The notes beneath the pieces were generated by a model. That model was not told where the DNA came from. It did no database searches and saw nothing but the letters and a program-made list of their open reading frames with translations. From Nocardia transvalensis NBRC 15921 (GTDB lineage Bacteria; Actinomycetota; Actinomycetes; Mycobacteriales; Mycobacteriaceae), in assembly GCF_000308875.1 (NCBI RefSeq), contig NZ_BAGL01000053.1, positions 1 to 47,455 on the forward strand: a DNA stretch of 47,455 bases, written 5' to 3'. Shown one piece after another: positions 39,599 through 47,455 of the stretch (position 1 is the stretch's first letter; every line of letters begins with the position of its first letter). A program made the position numbers and the translations under genes.

Positions 39599-41471
39599 CC
39601 GGCACGCTTTTGGCCGGGATCCGCAGACCACTAGCGCGCAGGACGCGGCGGGCGATGCCCGCGCGAATCGCCTCCTCGGTGCCGATGATCCGGACGTGGT
39701 GGCGGGCGCGGGTGATGGCGGTGTAGAGCAGTTCGCGGGTGAGCAGGGTGGATTCGGGGCCGGGCAGGACCACCGAGACCGTGCCGTACTGGCTGCCCTG
39801 GCTGCGGTGGATGGTCATGGCGTAGACCGTGGTGACGCCGGGGAACTGGGTGGGGTGCACCAGGTACGGTTCGGCGCCGCGCTGCAGGGCCGCGCGCAGC
39901 GAGCCGTCGGCCGCGCGGACGATGACGCCGGTGTCGCCGTTGTAGATGCGAGCCTCGTGGTCGTTGGCGGTGACCAGCAGCGGCTGGCCCGGGAACCACT
40001 GTCCCGCACCGGGTTCCGTGCCGATCCCCGCGGCCGCCACCCATCCGGCGGCGAGCCGGTCCCAGCGTTCGACGCCGAACTGGCCCTGCCGGTGGGCGCA
40101 CAGCAGGCGATGGGATTCCATGGCCTCCAGGGCCGCCGCCGCGTCGCCCCGCCCCGCCGCCGCGGTCGAGTCGCGGGCCGTTCCGACGACGTCGGCGCGC
40201 ACGGCGGCGGTGTCGTCGGGTTCGCGCAGCGACAGGTCGTCCCCGCCCTCGGCCAGTAGCGCCAGCGCGGTGTCCGCGTCGCCCGCGCGCACCGCGACCG
40301 CCAGATCCGCGATCCGCCGGCCGAACCGCCGCCCGCGGGTGAGCCGGACGATGCCCCCGCGCAGCCGATCTCGTTCCCGCTGGGTGAGGGCGTCGGGATC
40401 GGTGCCGCCGAGGATCTCGCCGAGGAGCGGATTCGGCTCGGCCGCGACCGGCCCGGCGACCAGGTCGGCGAGGACGGCGCCCGCGTCCACCGACGCCAGC
40501 TGGTCCGGATCGCCCACCAGGACCAGGCGGGTGTCGGGCCGCACCGCGGGCAGCAGGCGGCTCATCATCGTCAGCGACACCATCGAGGTCTCGTCGACCA
40601 CGATGATGTCGTAGGGCAGCCGGTTGAATTCGTGGTGGCGGAAGCGCGTGGCGCCCCCGCGCTGCCAGCCCAGCAGTCGGTGCAGCGTGGCGGCGGTCAG
40701 CTCCGGAAGTTCCAGTTCGCCGGCCTGTTCGCGGACCGATTCCTGCAGGCGGGCGGCGGCCTTGCCGGTCGGGGCGGCCAGCGCGATGCGCAGCGCGGCC
40801 GAACCGGGGACGGCCTGCTGGTGCGCCGTCAACAGCGCCAGGATGCGGGCGATGGTGTGGGTCTTGCCGGTGCCGGGGCCGCCCGCCACGACCGTCGTCC
40901 AGTGGGTGGCGGCCAGCGCCGCGGCCACCCGCTGCCGGTCCAGGCCCGCGGTGCCGGGGAACAGCCGATCCAGTTGCCGCCGAACGGTTTCCGGGTCGAT
41001 CAGCGGGTGGGTGGCGGCGCGTTCGGTGAGGACGCGGCGGATGGTCTGCTCCTGCCGGTAGTACCGGTCGAGGTACAGCAGCGGGCCGAACCCCTCGGCC
41101 TCGACCAGCCGCAGCGGACGCAGCGGCCCGGCCGGACTGCCTGCCACCAGCGGGCTCCCCCGCAGGGCCGCGAGGACCGTGTCCACCTCCGGCCACGGCA
41201 GCGTCGCGGGATCGATGGCATCCGGATCGCCCGTGTCGAAACCCTCGCCGTCCACGCCGATCTCGTGCATCCGCGACAGTTCCAGGCAGACCGATCCGGA
41301 CCGCACCGCGCGCACCGCGAGCGCCGCGGCCAGCAGCACCAGCTCCGTATCCTCGCGCCCGAGCCGCCCCAGCCGCAAGGCCACGTGCACGTCGGCGGCC
41401 GACAGCACCCCGGCGTTGTTGAACGTGCGCAACAGCCCGGTCGCCCGCTGCGCCAACTGAATCGCGGTCAC
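39594..41471 (-). CDS. recD: RecBCD subunit RecD (exodeoxyribonuclease V alpha)
   Basis: This 625-residue SF1B helicase subunit of the RecBCD end-processing nuclease has Walker A VVAGGPGTGKTHT (about residues 160-172), Walker B IIVVDETSMV, the VGDPDQLASVDAGAVLADL motif and the C-terminal TIHRSQGSQYGTVSVVLP and LLYTAITRARHHV motifs of active helicases. GTG start at 41471, overlapping recB by GTGA. The last eight or so residues come from the palindromic element at 39597-39621, so the natural end was probably near RRVLRAS. It is the last gene of recC-recB-recD. Confidence 0.93.
   Translation of the reverse strand: MTAIQLAQRATGLLRTFNNAGVLSAADVHVALRLGRLGREDTELVLLAAALAVRAVRSGSVCLELSRMHEIGVDGEGFDTGDPDAIDPATLPWPEVDTVLAALRGSPLVAGSPAGPLRPLRLVEAEGFGPLLYLDRYYRQEQTIRRVLTERAATHPLIDPETVRRQLDRLFPGTAGLDRQRVAAALAATHWTTVVAGGPGTGKTHTIARILALLTAHQQAVPGSAALRIALAAPTGKAAARLQESVREQAGELELPELTAATLHRLLGWQRGGATRFRHHEFNRLPYDIIVVDETSMVSLTMMSRLLPAVRPDTRLVLVGDPDQLASVDAGAVLADLVAGPVAAEPNPLLGEILGGTDPDALTQRERDRLRGGIVRLTRGRRFGRRIADLAVAVRAGDADTALALLAEGGDDLSLREPDDTAAVRADVVGTARDSTAAAGRGDAAAALEAMESHRLLCAHRQGQFGVERWDRLAAGWVAAAGIGTEPGAGQWFPGQPLLVTANDHEARIYNGDTGVIVRAADGSLRAALQRGAEPYLVHPTQFPGVTTVYAMTIHRSQGSQYGTVSVVLPGPESTLLTRELLYTAITRARHHVRIIGTEEAIRAGIARRVLRASGLRIPAKSVPG
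39597..39621 (-). repeat. Dispersed 25-bp palindromic element, copy 5, inside the recD 3' end
   Basis: Reverse copy (core CCGGCACGCTTTTGGCCGG) directly at the end of the 24-bp array. It lies inside the recD reading frame and encodes its last residues (IPAKSVPG), with the stop codon at 39594-39596 in the array. Confidence 0.92.
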
Positions 41472-44400
41472 CCGGGGCCTCCGTCCAGCTGACCCGCAAG
41501 GAGATCGGAGAGGTCCTGCACCAACGCGACGGGCGGATCCCAGTCGAAAACGCCACAACCGGACGGGGTTTCGGGACCGATCATGCCGCGCACGAACAGG
41601 TATCGGATCCCGCCCAGATGCGTCGCCGGGTCGTAGCCGGGCAGCCGCCAGCGCAGATACCGGTGCAGCGCGGCCGAATACAGGATGGCCTGCAACGGAT
41701 AGTGGGAGCGCATCATCTCCGCGGCCATGCGGTCGCGGGTGTAGTGCGCGACGGTGAGGTGGTCGGTGCCCAGCCGGTTGGTCTTGTAGTCGACGACGAC
41801 GAAGCGCGGGCCCTCGAGACGCAGCACCGCATCGATACTGCCGGTGAGGAATCCGCGCAGCACGGTGTCCTCGAGGGTCTCCACCTGGTCGGCGTAGGCG
41901 GCGAACGGGTCGTCGGCGGGCAGGTGGCGGCGCAGCAGTCCCGCGATGGCGCGCACCGTGACTCGCTCCGAGCACGGTGCCTCGCCCCCGGCGAGGGGCA
42001 GCTCGAAGTCGAGTTCGTTGAGGCGGTCGCGGCTGGAAACGGCGGCGAGGGAACCGGTTCCGAGGGGCGTGTGCATGACCGCCAGCAGCGCGGTCGCGAG
42101 TACGGCCGGGTCGATATCGGCCATCAGTTCCTCGACGGCGCGGACGCAGTGGGCGTGCACCTCCGCCGCGAGGTCGGGGGCGTCGGTGTCCACGAGTTCG
42201 AGGACGCCGTGCACCAGGGTGCCGAAGTCGGCGCCGTAGGGCAGGTCGTTCATCAGCGACGGCGCGGCGCCGGCGAAGGCGGTGTCGTCGTCGACCTCGG
42301 CCGGGGTCTCCGGCTCGTCGGACCCGCCGGGGGTCTCCTCCGCGGCCACGTGGTTGTCGTGGGCGCCCGCAGTCAGCGCCGAATACGATGTGCGCCGCCA
42401 CTCGGCGTCCACCGCCCGGTCGAAGGTGGCGGCGGCCAGCTCACCGGATTCGGTCTCGTCGCGGTCCCAGCGCGGGCGGACCTTCGACACCCGCGCCACC
42501 GGTTCGACCGCGACCAGATCGGGACCGGCCGATCCGGCCCACGCCGAGAGCTGTTCCAGCACAACGTCGTCCGTGGGGACCTCGCTCTTGCCGGGAACCT
42601 CGGCGCTGCCCGGCAGGCGGCCCAGGATCATCCGGTGCAGGGGCGCGAAGGCGGTGCCGTAGGCGGGGGCCCACCACGCCACCACCTGGCACTGGGCGCG
42701 GGTCAGCGCCACGTAGAGCAGGCGCAGTTCCTCCCCGGCCTCCTCGGCGTCGCTGCGGCGTTTGCGCTCGGCGTAGCCCGGCGCCTCCGGGCCGCCGACG
42801 TCCAGGACCCGGTCGCCGCCGTCGTGGAAGAGCAGGGTCACCGGGTTCGGGTTCTTCGCGCTGTCCCACGCGAACGGCAGGTACACCAGCGGGAACTCCA
42901 GGCCCTTACTGGCGTGGACGGTGGCGAGCTGGACGGCGGCGGCGTCGCGGTCCAGACGGCGGCTGCGGTCGGACACCGCGCCGGAGGCCGGATCGCGCAC
43001 CCGGTCGGCCAGCCAGCGGGTCAGCGCGGTCAGGCCCAGCGATTCCCGCAGCGCCACCCGGTCCAGCAGTTGCGCGATGTGGCGCAGATCGGTGAGCTGG
43101 CGTTCGCCCCCGGCGACCCCGAGCAGCCGGGGCGCGAGTTCGGTTTCGGCCGAGAGCTTTTCGAACACGGCGGCGAATCCGGCGCGGCCGAACAGGCGGG
43201 CGGCCTCGCGCAGCTGGGTGCTCAGCCGGCCCACCAGATCCGCTCCGCCGGAATCGATGTCGGCGGCGGAGAGGCCCAGCAGCGGCGTCCCCGCGGCCAG
43301 GCGCACCCGGTCACCGCGATGCGGCTGTTCGAGCGCGCGCAGCAGCCACAGCCAGTCCACGGCGCTCTGGGTGCCGAAGACGCTGGCGCCGCCGGCCAGC
43401 ACGGAGGCCACACCCACCCGGTCGAGGGCGGCGCGCACGAGATCGATCTGCGCGCGAGTGCGCACCAGGACCGCGATATCGCCGGGGCCCACCGGGGTGT
43501 CGCCGATATGCGTGCCGGAGTCGAGCAGACGCGCGATATCGGCCGCCACGTCCTCGGCGACGCGGGCGCGCTGGCGGCCGACCGACGGGAAGCCCGCACC
43601 GTTGCGCGGTCCCGCGCCGGTGCGCGGAAAACACCGCAGCCGCAACGGGTTCGGCGTCTCGAGGGTGCCGGACAGCCGGGTACGCGGGCGGACCGCCGCC
43701 ACCGGGGAGACGGTGATCTCCTTGTGCCCCAGTGCCGCTCCCGCCATCAGATGCTCCAGGGCGGCGAGCAGTCCGGCGTCGCTGCGCCGGTTGGTGGTGA
43801 GTTCGCGGCGGCTGTCGGCGTGCGCGACCGCGTCCAGGTAGCTGAGCACCTCCGCGCCGCGGAACGCGTAGATCGCCTGTTTCGGATCGCCGACCAGCAC
43901 GAGGGTGGCGTGGCCGTGGAAGGCACGGCGCAGGATGTCCCACTGCAGCGGATCGGTGTCCTGGAATTCGTCGACCAGCGCGACCCGGTACCGGCGGCGG
44001 ATCCGGCGGCAGGCCTGCTCGCCGTGCGCCGGATCGGCGAGCACCTCGTGCAGCAGCACCAGCAGGTCGTCGAAGTCGCGCAGGCCCGAGAGCCGTTTGC
44101 GCCGTTCGGTTTCCGCGCGCACGGCGGCGGCGAAGGCGACGCGCTCGGCGCCCGGATGAGCGCCGAGTTCCTCGTCGGGAACCAGCCGCGCGTGCCGGTC
44201 CTGCACGGCTGCCGCGGCCAGCTGATGCGCCTCCTTCACCGCGAACGGCGGTCCGCCCCGCGCGTAGCGGGCGAGGTACAGATCGTCCGCCGCGGTGGCG
44301 ACGAGGTCGTCGACGTTCTCCACCAGCCGCACCCGCGGATCGTGCTCACCGGCCAGCCCGAGTTCGTCGAGCATTCGCTGGCAGAAGCTGTGCGTGGTCG

Positions 44401-45046
44401 CGATGGTGCCGGAGTCGAAGTCCGACAGTGCCGCCAGCAGCCGGTTCCGCCGCCGTGCCACCTCCGCCGAATCCCCCTGCGCCAGATGCCGGATCAGCTC
44501 GTCCTCGCTCCCGCGCGCCGCCTCCGGATCCGCCAGCCCCGCCGCCACGGCGACGAACTTGTCCCGCGTCCGCTCCCGCAGCTCCTGCGTGGCCGCCCGG
44601 CTGAACGTCACCAGCAACAACTCCGAGACGTCCACCCCCACCTCGGCCACGAACCGCACCGCCAGCCCGACGATCGCATACGTCTTCCCGGTCCCCGCAC
44701 TGGCCTCCAGAACCGTCGTCCCCCGAGGCAACTCCCCGCACAACTCGAACCTCTCCCCCTCGACCCCCTCCACCGACGGGGCACTGCCCTCGGCGTCGGT
44801 CGGCGTAGCGCTGACGTCGTCCACTGCCGTGGCTTCGTCGACTCCCGCACTCGTTGCGTCTTCTCGCACCTCGTCCAGCGTGCGGGAAGGGGTGCGGGAG
44901 TCGGGAAGGGGTGCGGGAGTGGGGAGGGACAGGAGGTCGGGGGTTTCGGGTGGGGGTGGGGCGGGGTGGGTGGTGGACGGGCGGGGGCGGCGACGGGGAC
45001 GGGGGGCAGGGTCGAGGTCGGTGAGGGAGAAGAGTTCGTCGGTCAT
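41468..45046 (-). CDS. recB: RecBCD subunit RecB (exodeoxyribonuclease V beta)
   Basis: This 1192-residue helicase-nuclease has Walker A VLEASAGTGKTYA (about residues 111-123), motif II region VALVDEFQDTDPLQWDIL, the QAIYAFRGAE motif, VHASKGLEFPLVYLP, LLYVALTRAQ and, near the C terminus, the nuclease motif VVDYKTNRL. It unwinds and degrades double-strand ends for recombination and against foreign DNA. A roughly 90-residue N-terminal extension, rich in Pro, Thr and Ser and then acidic, precedes the helicase and uses more CCC, CGA and CCT codons than the rest. ATG at 45046 overlapping recC by ATGA. Confidence 0.94.
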   Translation of the reverse strand: MTDELFSLTDLDPAPRPRRRPRPSTTHPAPPPPETPDLLSLPTPAPLPDSRTPSRTLDEVREDATSAGVDEATAVDDVSATPTDAEGSAPSVEGVEGERFELCGELPRGTTVLEASAGTGKTYAIVGLAVRFVAEVGVDVSELLLVTFSRAATQELRERTRDKFVAVAAGLADPEAARGSEDELIRHLAQGDSAEVARRRNRLLAALSDFDSGTIATTHSFCQRMLDELGLAGEHDPRVRLVENVDDLVATAADDLYLARYARGGPPFAVKEAHQLAAAAVQDRHARLVPDEELGAHPGAERVAFAAAVRAETERRKRLSGLRDFDDLLVLLHEVLADPAHGEQACRRIRRRYRVALVDEFQDTDPLQWDILRRAFHGHATLVLVGDPKQAIYAFRGAEVLSYLDAVAHADSRRELTTNRRSDAGLLAALEHLMAGAALGHKEITVSPVAAVRPRTRLSGTLETPNPLRLRCFPRTGAGPRNGAGFPSVGRQRARVAEDVAADIARLLDSGTHIGDTPVGPGDIAVLVRTRAQIDLVRAALDRVGVASVLAGGASVFGTQSAVDWLWLLRALEQPHRGDRVRLAAGTPLLGLSAADIDSGGADLVGRLSTQLREAARLFGRAGFAAVFEKLSAETELAPRLLGVAGGERQLTDLRHIAQLLDRVALRESLGLTALTRWLADRVRDPASGAVSDRSRRLDRDAAAVQLATVHASKGLEFPLVYLPFAWDSAKNPNPVTLLFHDGGDRVLDVGGPEAPGYAERKRRSDAEEAGEELRLLYVALTRAQCQVVAWWAPAYGTAFAPLHRMILGRLPGSAEVPGKSEVPTDDVVLEQLSAWAGSAGPDLVAVEPVARVSKVRPRWDRDETESGELAAATFDRAVDAEWRRTSYSALTAGAHDNHVAAEETPGGSDEPETPAEVDDDTAFAGAAPSLMNDLPYGADFGTLVHGVLELVDTDAPDLAAEVHAHCVRAVEELMADIDPAVLATALLAVMHTPLGTGSLAAVSSRDRLNELDFELPLAGGEAPCSERVTVRAIAGLLRRHLPADDPFAAYADQVETLEDTVLRGFLTGSIDAVLRLEGPRFVVVDYKTNRLGTDHLTVAHYTRDRMAAEMMRSHYPLQAILYSAALHRYLRWRLPGYDPATHLGGIRYLFVRGMIGPETPSGCGVFDWDPPVALVQDLSDLLAGQLDGGPG

Positions 45047-47455
45047 GGTTGTCCCTGGGATTCGTTGGCCAGCAACGGGTTCCACAGGCGGCGGGACAGG
45101 GCGCCGAAGCGGGTGACCTCGCCGGTGGGGTCCGGTTCGGGGAGGGGGGTTTCCAGGTGTTCCAGGCGGGGGGCCGGGCCCCAGACGTAGCGGAGGTAGC
45201 GGTCGGTGTGGTCGCCGAAGGGCTTGGGGCCGTTGGGGCCGCCGAGGAATTCCTGGTCGGCGGCCTGGCGGGCGTCATCGACATCCGCGCCCTGACACCG
45301 CCGTTCGGCGTAGACGGCCGAGGCGGTCGGCGTGATCGGCAGCGGTTCGGCCAGGCCCTCGTCGCGCAGATCGGCCAGGTCGCGCAGGATCGATTGGGCC
45401 GCGGCCGCATTGGGGGCGGTGAGGGTGGAGCGCCACGCGGGACGCCCGAATTTGCCGCGGCCGATGGTGACCGCGCGCCAGCCCTGGTTGCGCCCGGTCG
45501 CCGCCAGGGCCAGCACCCGCACCCAGGCGGCGATGCGATGTTTCGCGGCCAGCCGGGAGAAGGTGGTGCGCACCAGCGCGTCGTCGTGCACATCGGGCAC
45601 GGTACCGCTGAGCAGCCGCCCGTCGCCGAGGTCCACGGCGATATCGATGGTCCGCGAGGGCACCTCGTGCATCGGCCGGGCCACGCGGACCAGCCGGTCG
45701 ACGGTGTCCTCCACCTCGGTCAGCACGGCCGCGCCCAGCCCGAAGGCCGGCAGCGTGCCCCGCCGCCACTCGGCCGCGCGCAGGGCCGCCGGATCGGCGC
45801 CGTTGAGCCGCGCGCCCAGCATGCGCTCGCCCATATTCCATTTGGTGAGGCCGTCGAGTTCGATCGGCAGCCGCTCGTCGATCTCCTCTTCCTCCTCCGG
45901 CACCCGGATGCCCAGCCGCTGCCACAGGAACGCCCGCACCGGATGTTCGACGAACGACACGAGTTCCGCCAGCGCCACATCCGCGCGCGTCGCGGCCGGC
46001 AGCGGCCCGGGCAGGAACGCCACCCGGTCGCGCGCCGGAGCGGCCACCGCCCGCGCGCCCGCCAGCGCCACGGTGTCGAAACTGAACGGCCGCACCGGAT
46101 CGAAGTTGCGGCGATCGAAGGCCTGCAACGGATGCCGGGTCACCACACCGTCGTCACCCACGTGCGCGCGCAGCACATCCAGCAGTTCGGCCACAGGGAT
46201 CGCGGGCGGGCGGTACGCGCCGGTCACCGGGTCGGCACCGGTGTGCAGCACCACCAGGCGCTCCCCCGCCGACATGATCGCGTCCAGCAGCAGCTGGCGG
46301 TCCTCGCTGCGCGCGTCCCGCTCGCCCACCCTGGGGTCGCGCGCCAGCACGTCGTCGCCGTCCACGCCGCCGGGGCGCGGGAAGACGTCGTCGTCGAGTC
46401 CGAGCAGCACCACCATGCGGTGCGGCACCGACCGCAGCGGCGCCATCGTGCACACGGTCAGCTCGCCGGTCCGGAAATTCGCGCGCGAGCCCCGGGCCGC
46501 GAGCCGGGCCTGGAGCAATGCGGCGATATCGGTGAGCCGCAAGGGAATATCCCCGGCATGTTCGAGCGCCGAGGTCAGTTCCCGGCGCGCCTGCACCGCC
46601 TGCCACGTCTGCGCGTAGGTGACATCGGTGAGCAGATCCACCGCGCGCACCAGCACCTGCGCCCACTCGTGCGCCGGGCGCACCGAGCCGGAGGGTTCGG
46701 CCGGAGTCGGGCCGCGCAGATCGCGGACGCACACCGCGAGCCGGTCGACGAATTCGGCGAAGCGACCCGCCAGGTCCACGTCACCGGAGTCCACGTCCTC
46801 CAGCGGGAGCGCCAGATCCAGCCAGTCCTCGGAGGATTCGCCCGCCGCGACCCCGAGCAGGATGCGGTCGACGGCGGCGTTGAGCGTGTTCTGCGCGAAG
46901 TCGCCCAGGCCGAACGACTGCCGCTGACGCTGCCCGATCCCCCACCGCGCGCCGGTCTCGGCGGCCCATTCGCGCAGCCGCTCGATATCGTCGTCGTCGA
47001 ATCCGCAGCGCAGCCGGACCGGTTCGGCCGCAGCGAGATCCAGCACCTGGGTGACGGTGACGCGCCCGTCGGCAAGCCCGAGCAGCCCGTCCAGCACGGC
47101 CAGCACCGGATTGGCGGCGCCGGGCGACCGGTCGGCCAGCCGGACCCGCAGCCCGTGCCCCGGATGCGCCGGCCGCGCGCCGGTCTCCGGGGACGGCTGC
47201 CCGAACGCCGCGCGCACCAGCGGGCCGTAGGTCTCCACGTCCGGGCACAGCACCACCACGTCGCGCGGCTCCAGCGTCGGATCCGCCGCGAACGCGCCCA
47301 GCAGCACATCGCGCAGCACCTCGACCTGCCGCGCGGGCCCGTGGCACGAGTGCACCTCGACGGTCCCGTCCGCCGGACTCGTCTCCGCGGGCGGCCACAC
47401 ATCCCTTCGCATCCCGTCCTGCACCGCGGAAAGCACAGTGCCCGAACGGGTTCCG
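45043..47455 (-). CDS. recC: RecBCD subunit RecC (exodeoxyribonuclease V gamma), 5' truncated
   Basis: The right edge cuts this gene; about 804 residues are visible and the frame is open to the last base. The VQVHSCHGPARQVEVLRD-like segment (here VEVHSCHGPARQVEVLRD), VVVLCPDVETYGPL and MAPLRSVPHRMVVLLGLDDDVFPR are typical of RecC, the subunit that scans for Chi. The missing part is the N-terminal 200-300 residues. A GTG at 47436 could mimic a start but lies inside the conserved region. It heads the operon and overlaps recB by 4 bases. Confidence 0.92.
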   Translation of the reverse strand, partial: GTRSGTVLSAVQDGMRRDVWPPAETSPADGTVEVHSCHGPARQVEVLRDVLLGAFAADPTLEPRDVVVLCPDVETYGPLVRAAFGQPSPETGARPAHPGHGLRVRLADRSPGAANPVLAVLDGLLGLADGRVTVTQVLDLAAAEPVRLRCGFDDDDIERLREWAAETGARWGIGQRQRQSFGLGDFAQNTLNAAVDRILLGVAAGESSEDWLDLALPLEDVDSGDVDLAGRFAEFVDRLAVCVRDLRGPTPAEPSGSVRPAHEWAQVLVRAVDLLTDVTYAQTWQAVQARRELTSALEHAGDIPLRLTDIAALLQARLAARGSRANFRTGELTVCTMAPLRSVPHRMVVLLGLDDDVFPRPGGVDGDDVLARDPRVGERDARSEDRQLLLDAIMSAGERLVVLHTGADPVTGAYRPPAIPVAELLDVLRAHVGDDGVVTRHPLQAFDRRNFDPVRPFSFDTVALAGARAVAAPARDRVAFLPGPLPAATRADVALAELVSFVEHPVRAFLWQRLGIRVPEEEEEIDERLPIELDGLTKWNMGERMLGARLNGADPAALRAAEWRRGTLPAFGLGAAVLTEVEDTVDRLVRVARPMHEVPSRTIDIAVDLGDGRLLSGTVPDVHDDALVRTTFSRLAAKHRIAAWVRVLALAATGRNQGWRAVTIGRGKFGRPAWRSTLTAPNAAAAQSILRDLADLRDEGLAEPLPITPTASAVYAERRCQGADVDDARQAADQEFLGGPNGPKPFGDHTDRYLRYVWGPAPRLEHLETPLPEPDPTGEVTRFGALSRRLWNPLLANESQGQP

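Noticed and set aside
39331..39726. Plus-strand frame with TYPGTTTR-like octapeptide repeats
   Set aside because: The frame is open only because the 24-bp unit is divisible by three. It overlaps recD antisense, has no ribosome site and no domain outside the repeat.
41618..45190. 1190-residue plus-strand open frame
   Set aside because: It is antisense to recB in a GC-rich genome and has Gly/Arg/Gln-rich composition without domains. RecB motifs show the other strand is coding.
1..47455. tRNA, rRNA or known riboswitch genes
   Set aside because: None was recognised on either strand by reading; the longer gaps contain only repeats and dyads.

Overview
The window is very GC-rich, with frequent GTG starts, ATGA/GTGA stop-start overlaps and dense coding. 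It carries an F420-type LLM oxidoreductase, an L,D-transpeptidase, a CYP157/CYP154-like P450 pair, a TIGR02680 (Wadjet type III JetC-like) protein and an actinobacterial RecCBD operon. Together these point to a Mycobacteriales actinomycete, most likely Nocardia or a close relative. The genus is inferred from gene content. Both edges cut a gene: jetC on the left, starting inside a hexanucleotide repeat, and recC on the right.

Layout. (i) 2-4126: the C-terminal part of a JetC-like SMC ATPase, then a divergent TetR/MFS pair with three operator-like half sites. (ii) 4127-4664: a non-coding stretch with two minisatellites around a near-perfect 33-bp-arm palindrome. (iii) 4665-9901: a tightly overlapping five-gene operon of APC permease, FMN 2-hydroxyacid oxidase-like enzyme, Rid-family protein, SAM methyltransferase and GlcD-like FAD oxidase. 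This is the best candidate for an undescribed pathway. (iv) 9911-16688: an APH-fold kinase, a WYL regulator, small membrane or secreted proteins, an M15 peptidase, a Tat-exported flavin oxidase and class I fumarase. (v) 16921-22778: a MarR regulator followed by a stressosome module (RsbR, RsbS, RsbT, RsbX), a PAS-GAF-PP2C-HATPase hybrid and a STAS anti-anti-sigma factor. A good SigB/SigF-type promoter precedes rsbR. (vi) 22824-33272: mostly housekeeping and accessory genes: LLM oxidoreductase, cyclodeaminase-like protein, esterase, L,D-transpeptidase, ECF42-type sigma factor with its DGPF partner, a FolD paralogue lacking the catalytic lysine, and secreted proteins. (vii) 33372-36632: an SDR/aldehyde dehydrogenase operon divergent from its probable TetR repressor, with a perfect inverted-repeat operator. 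(viii) 36636-39135: a P450 pair whose first member lacks the ExxR motif. (ix) 39136-47455: a repeat-rich gap and then recC-recB-recD.

A 25-bp palindromic element (core CCGGCCAAAAGCRYGCCGG) occurs five times at three places: as an inverted pair at 4228-4285, over the L,D-transpeptidase stop codon at 26911-26935, and as an inverted pair around a 24-bp minisatellite at 39373-39621. The last copy supplies the C-terminal codons of recD. At two of the three loci the tandem repeat runs directly into the element, which suggests that the element seeds minisatellites.

The operon at 4665-9901 fits import of an amino or hydroxy acid, its oxidation to a 2-oxo acid and methylation of an intermediate. Unusual active-site residues in the FMN enzyme and the Rid protein argue against simple lactate catabolism. 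All functions are read from sequence motifs; no searches were run.
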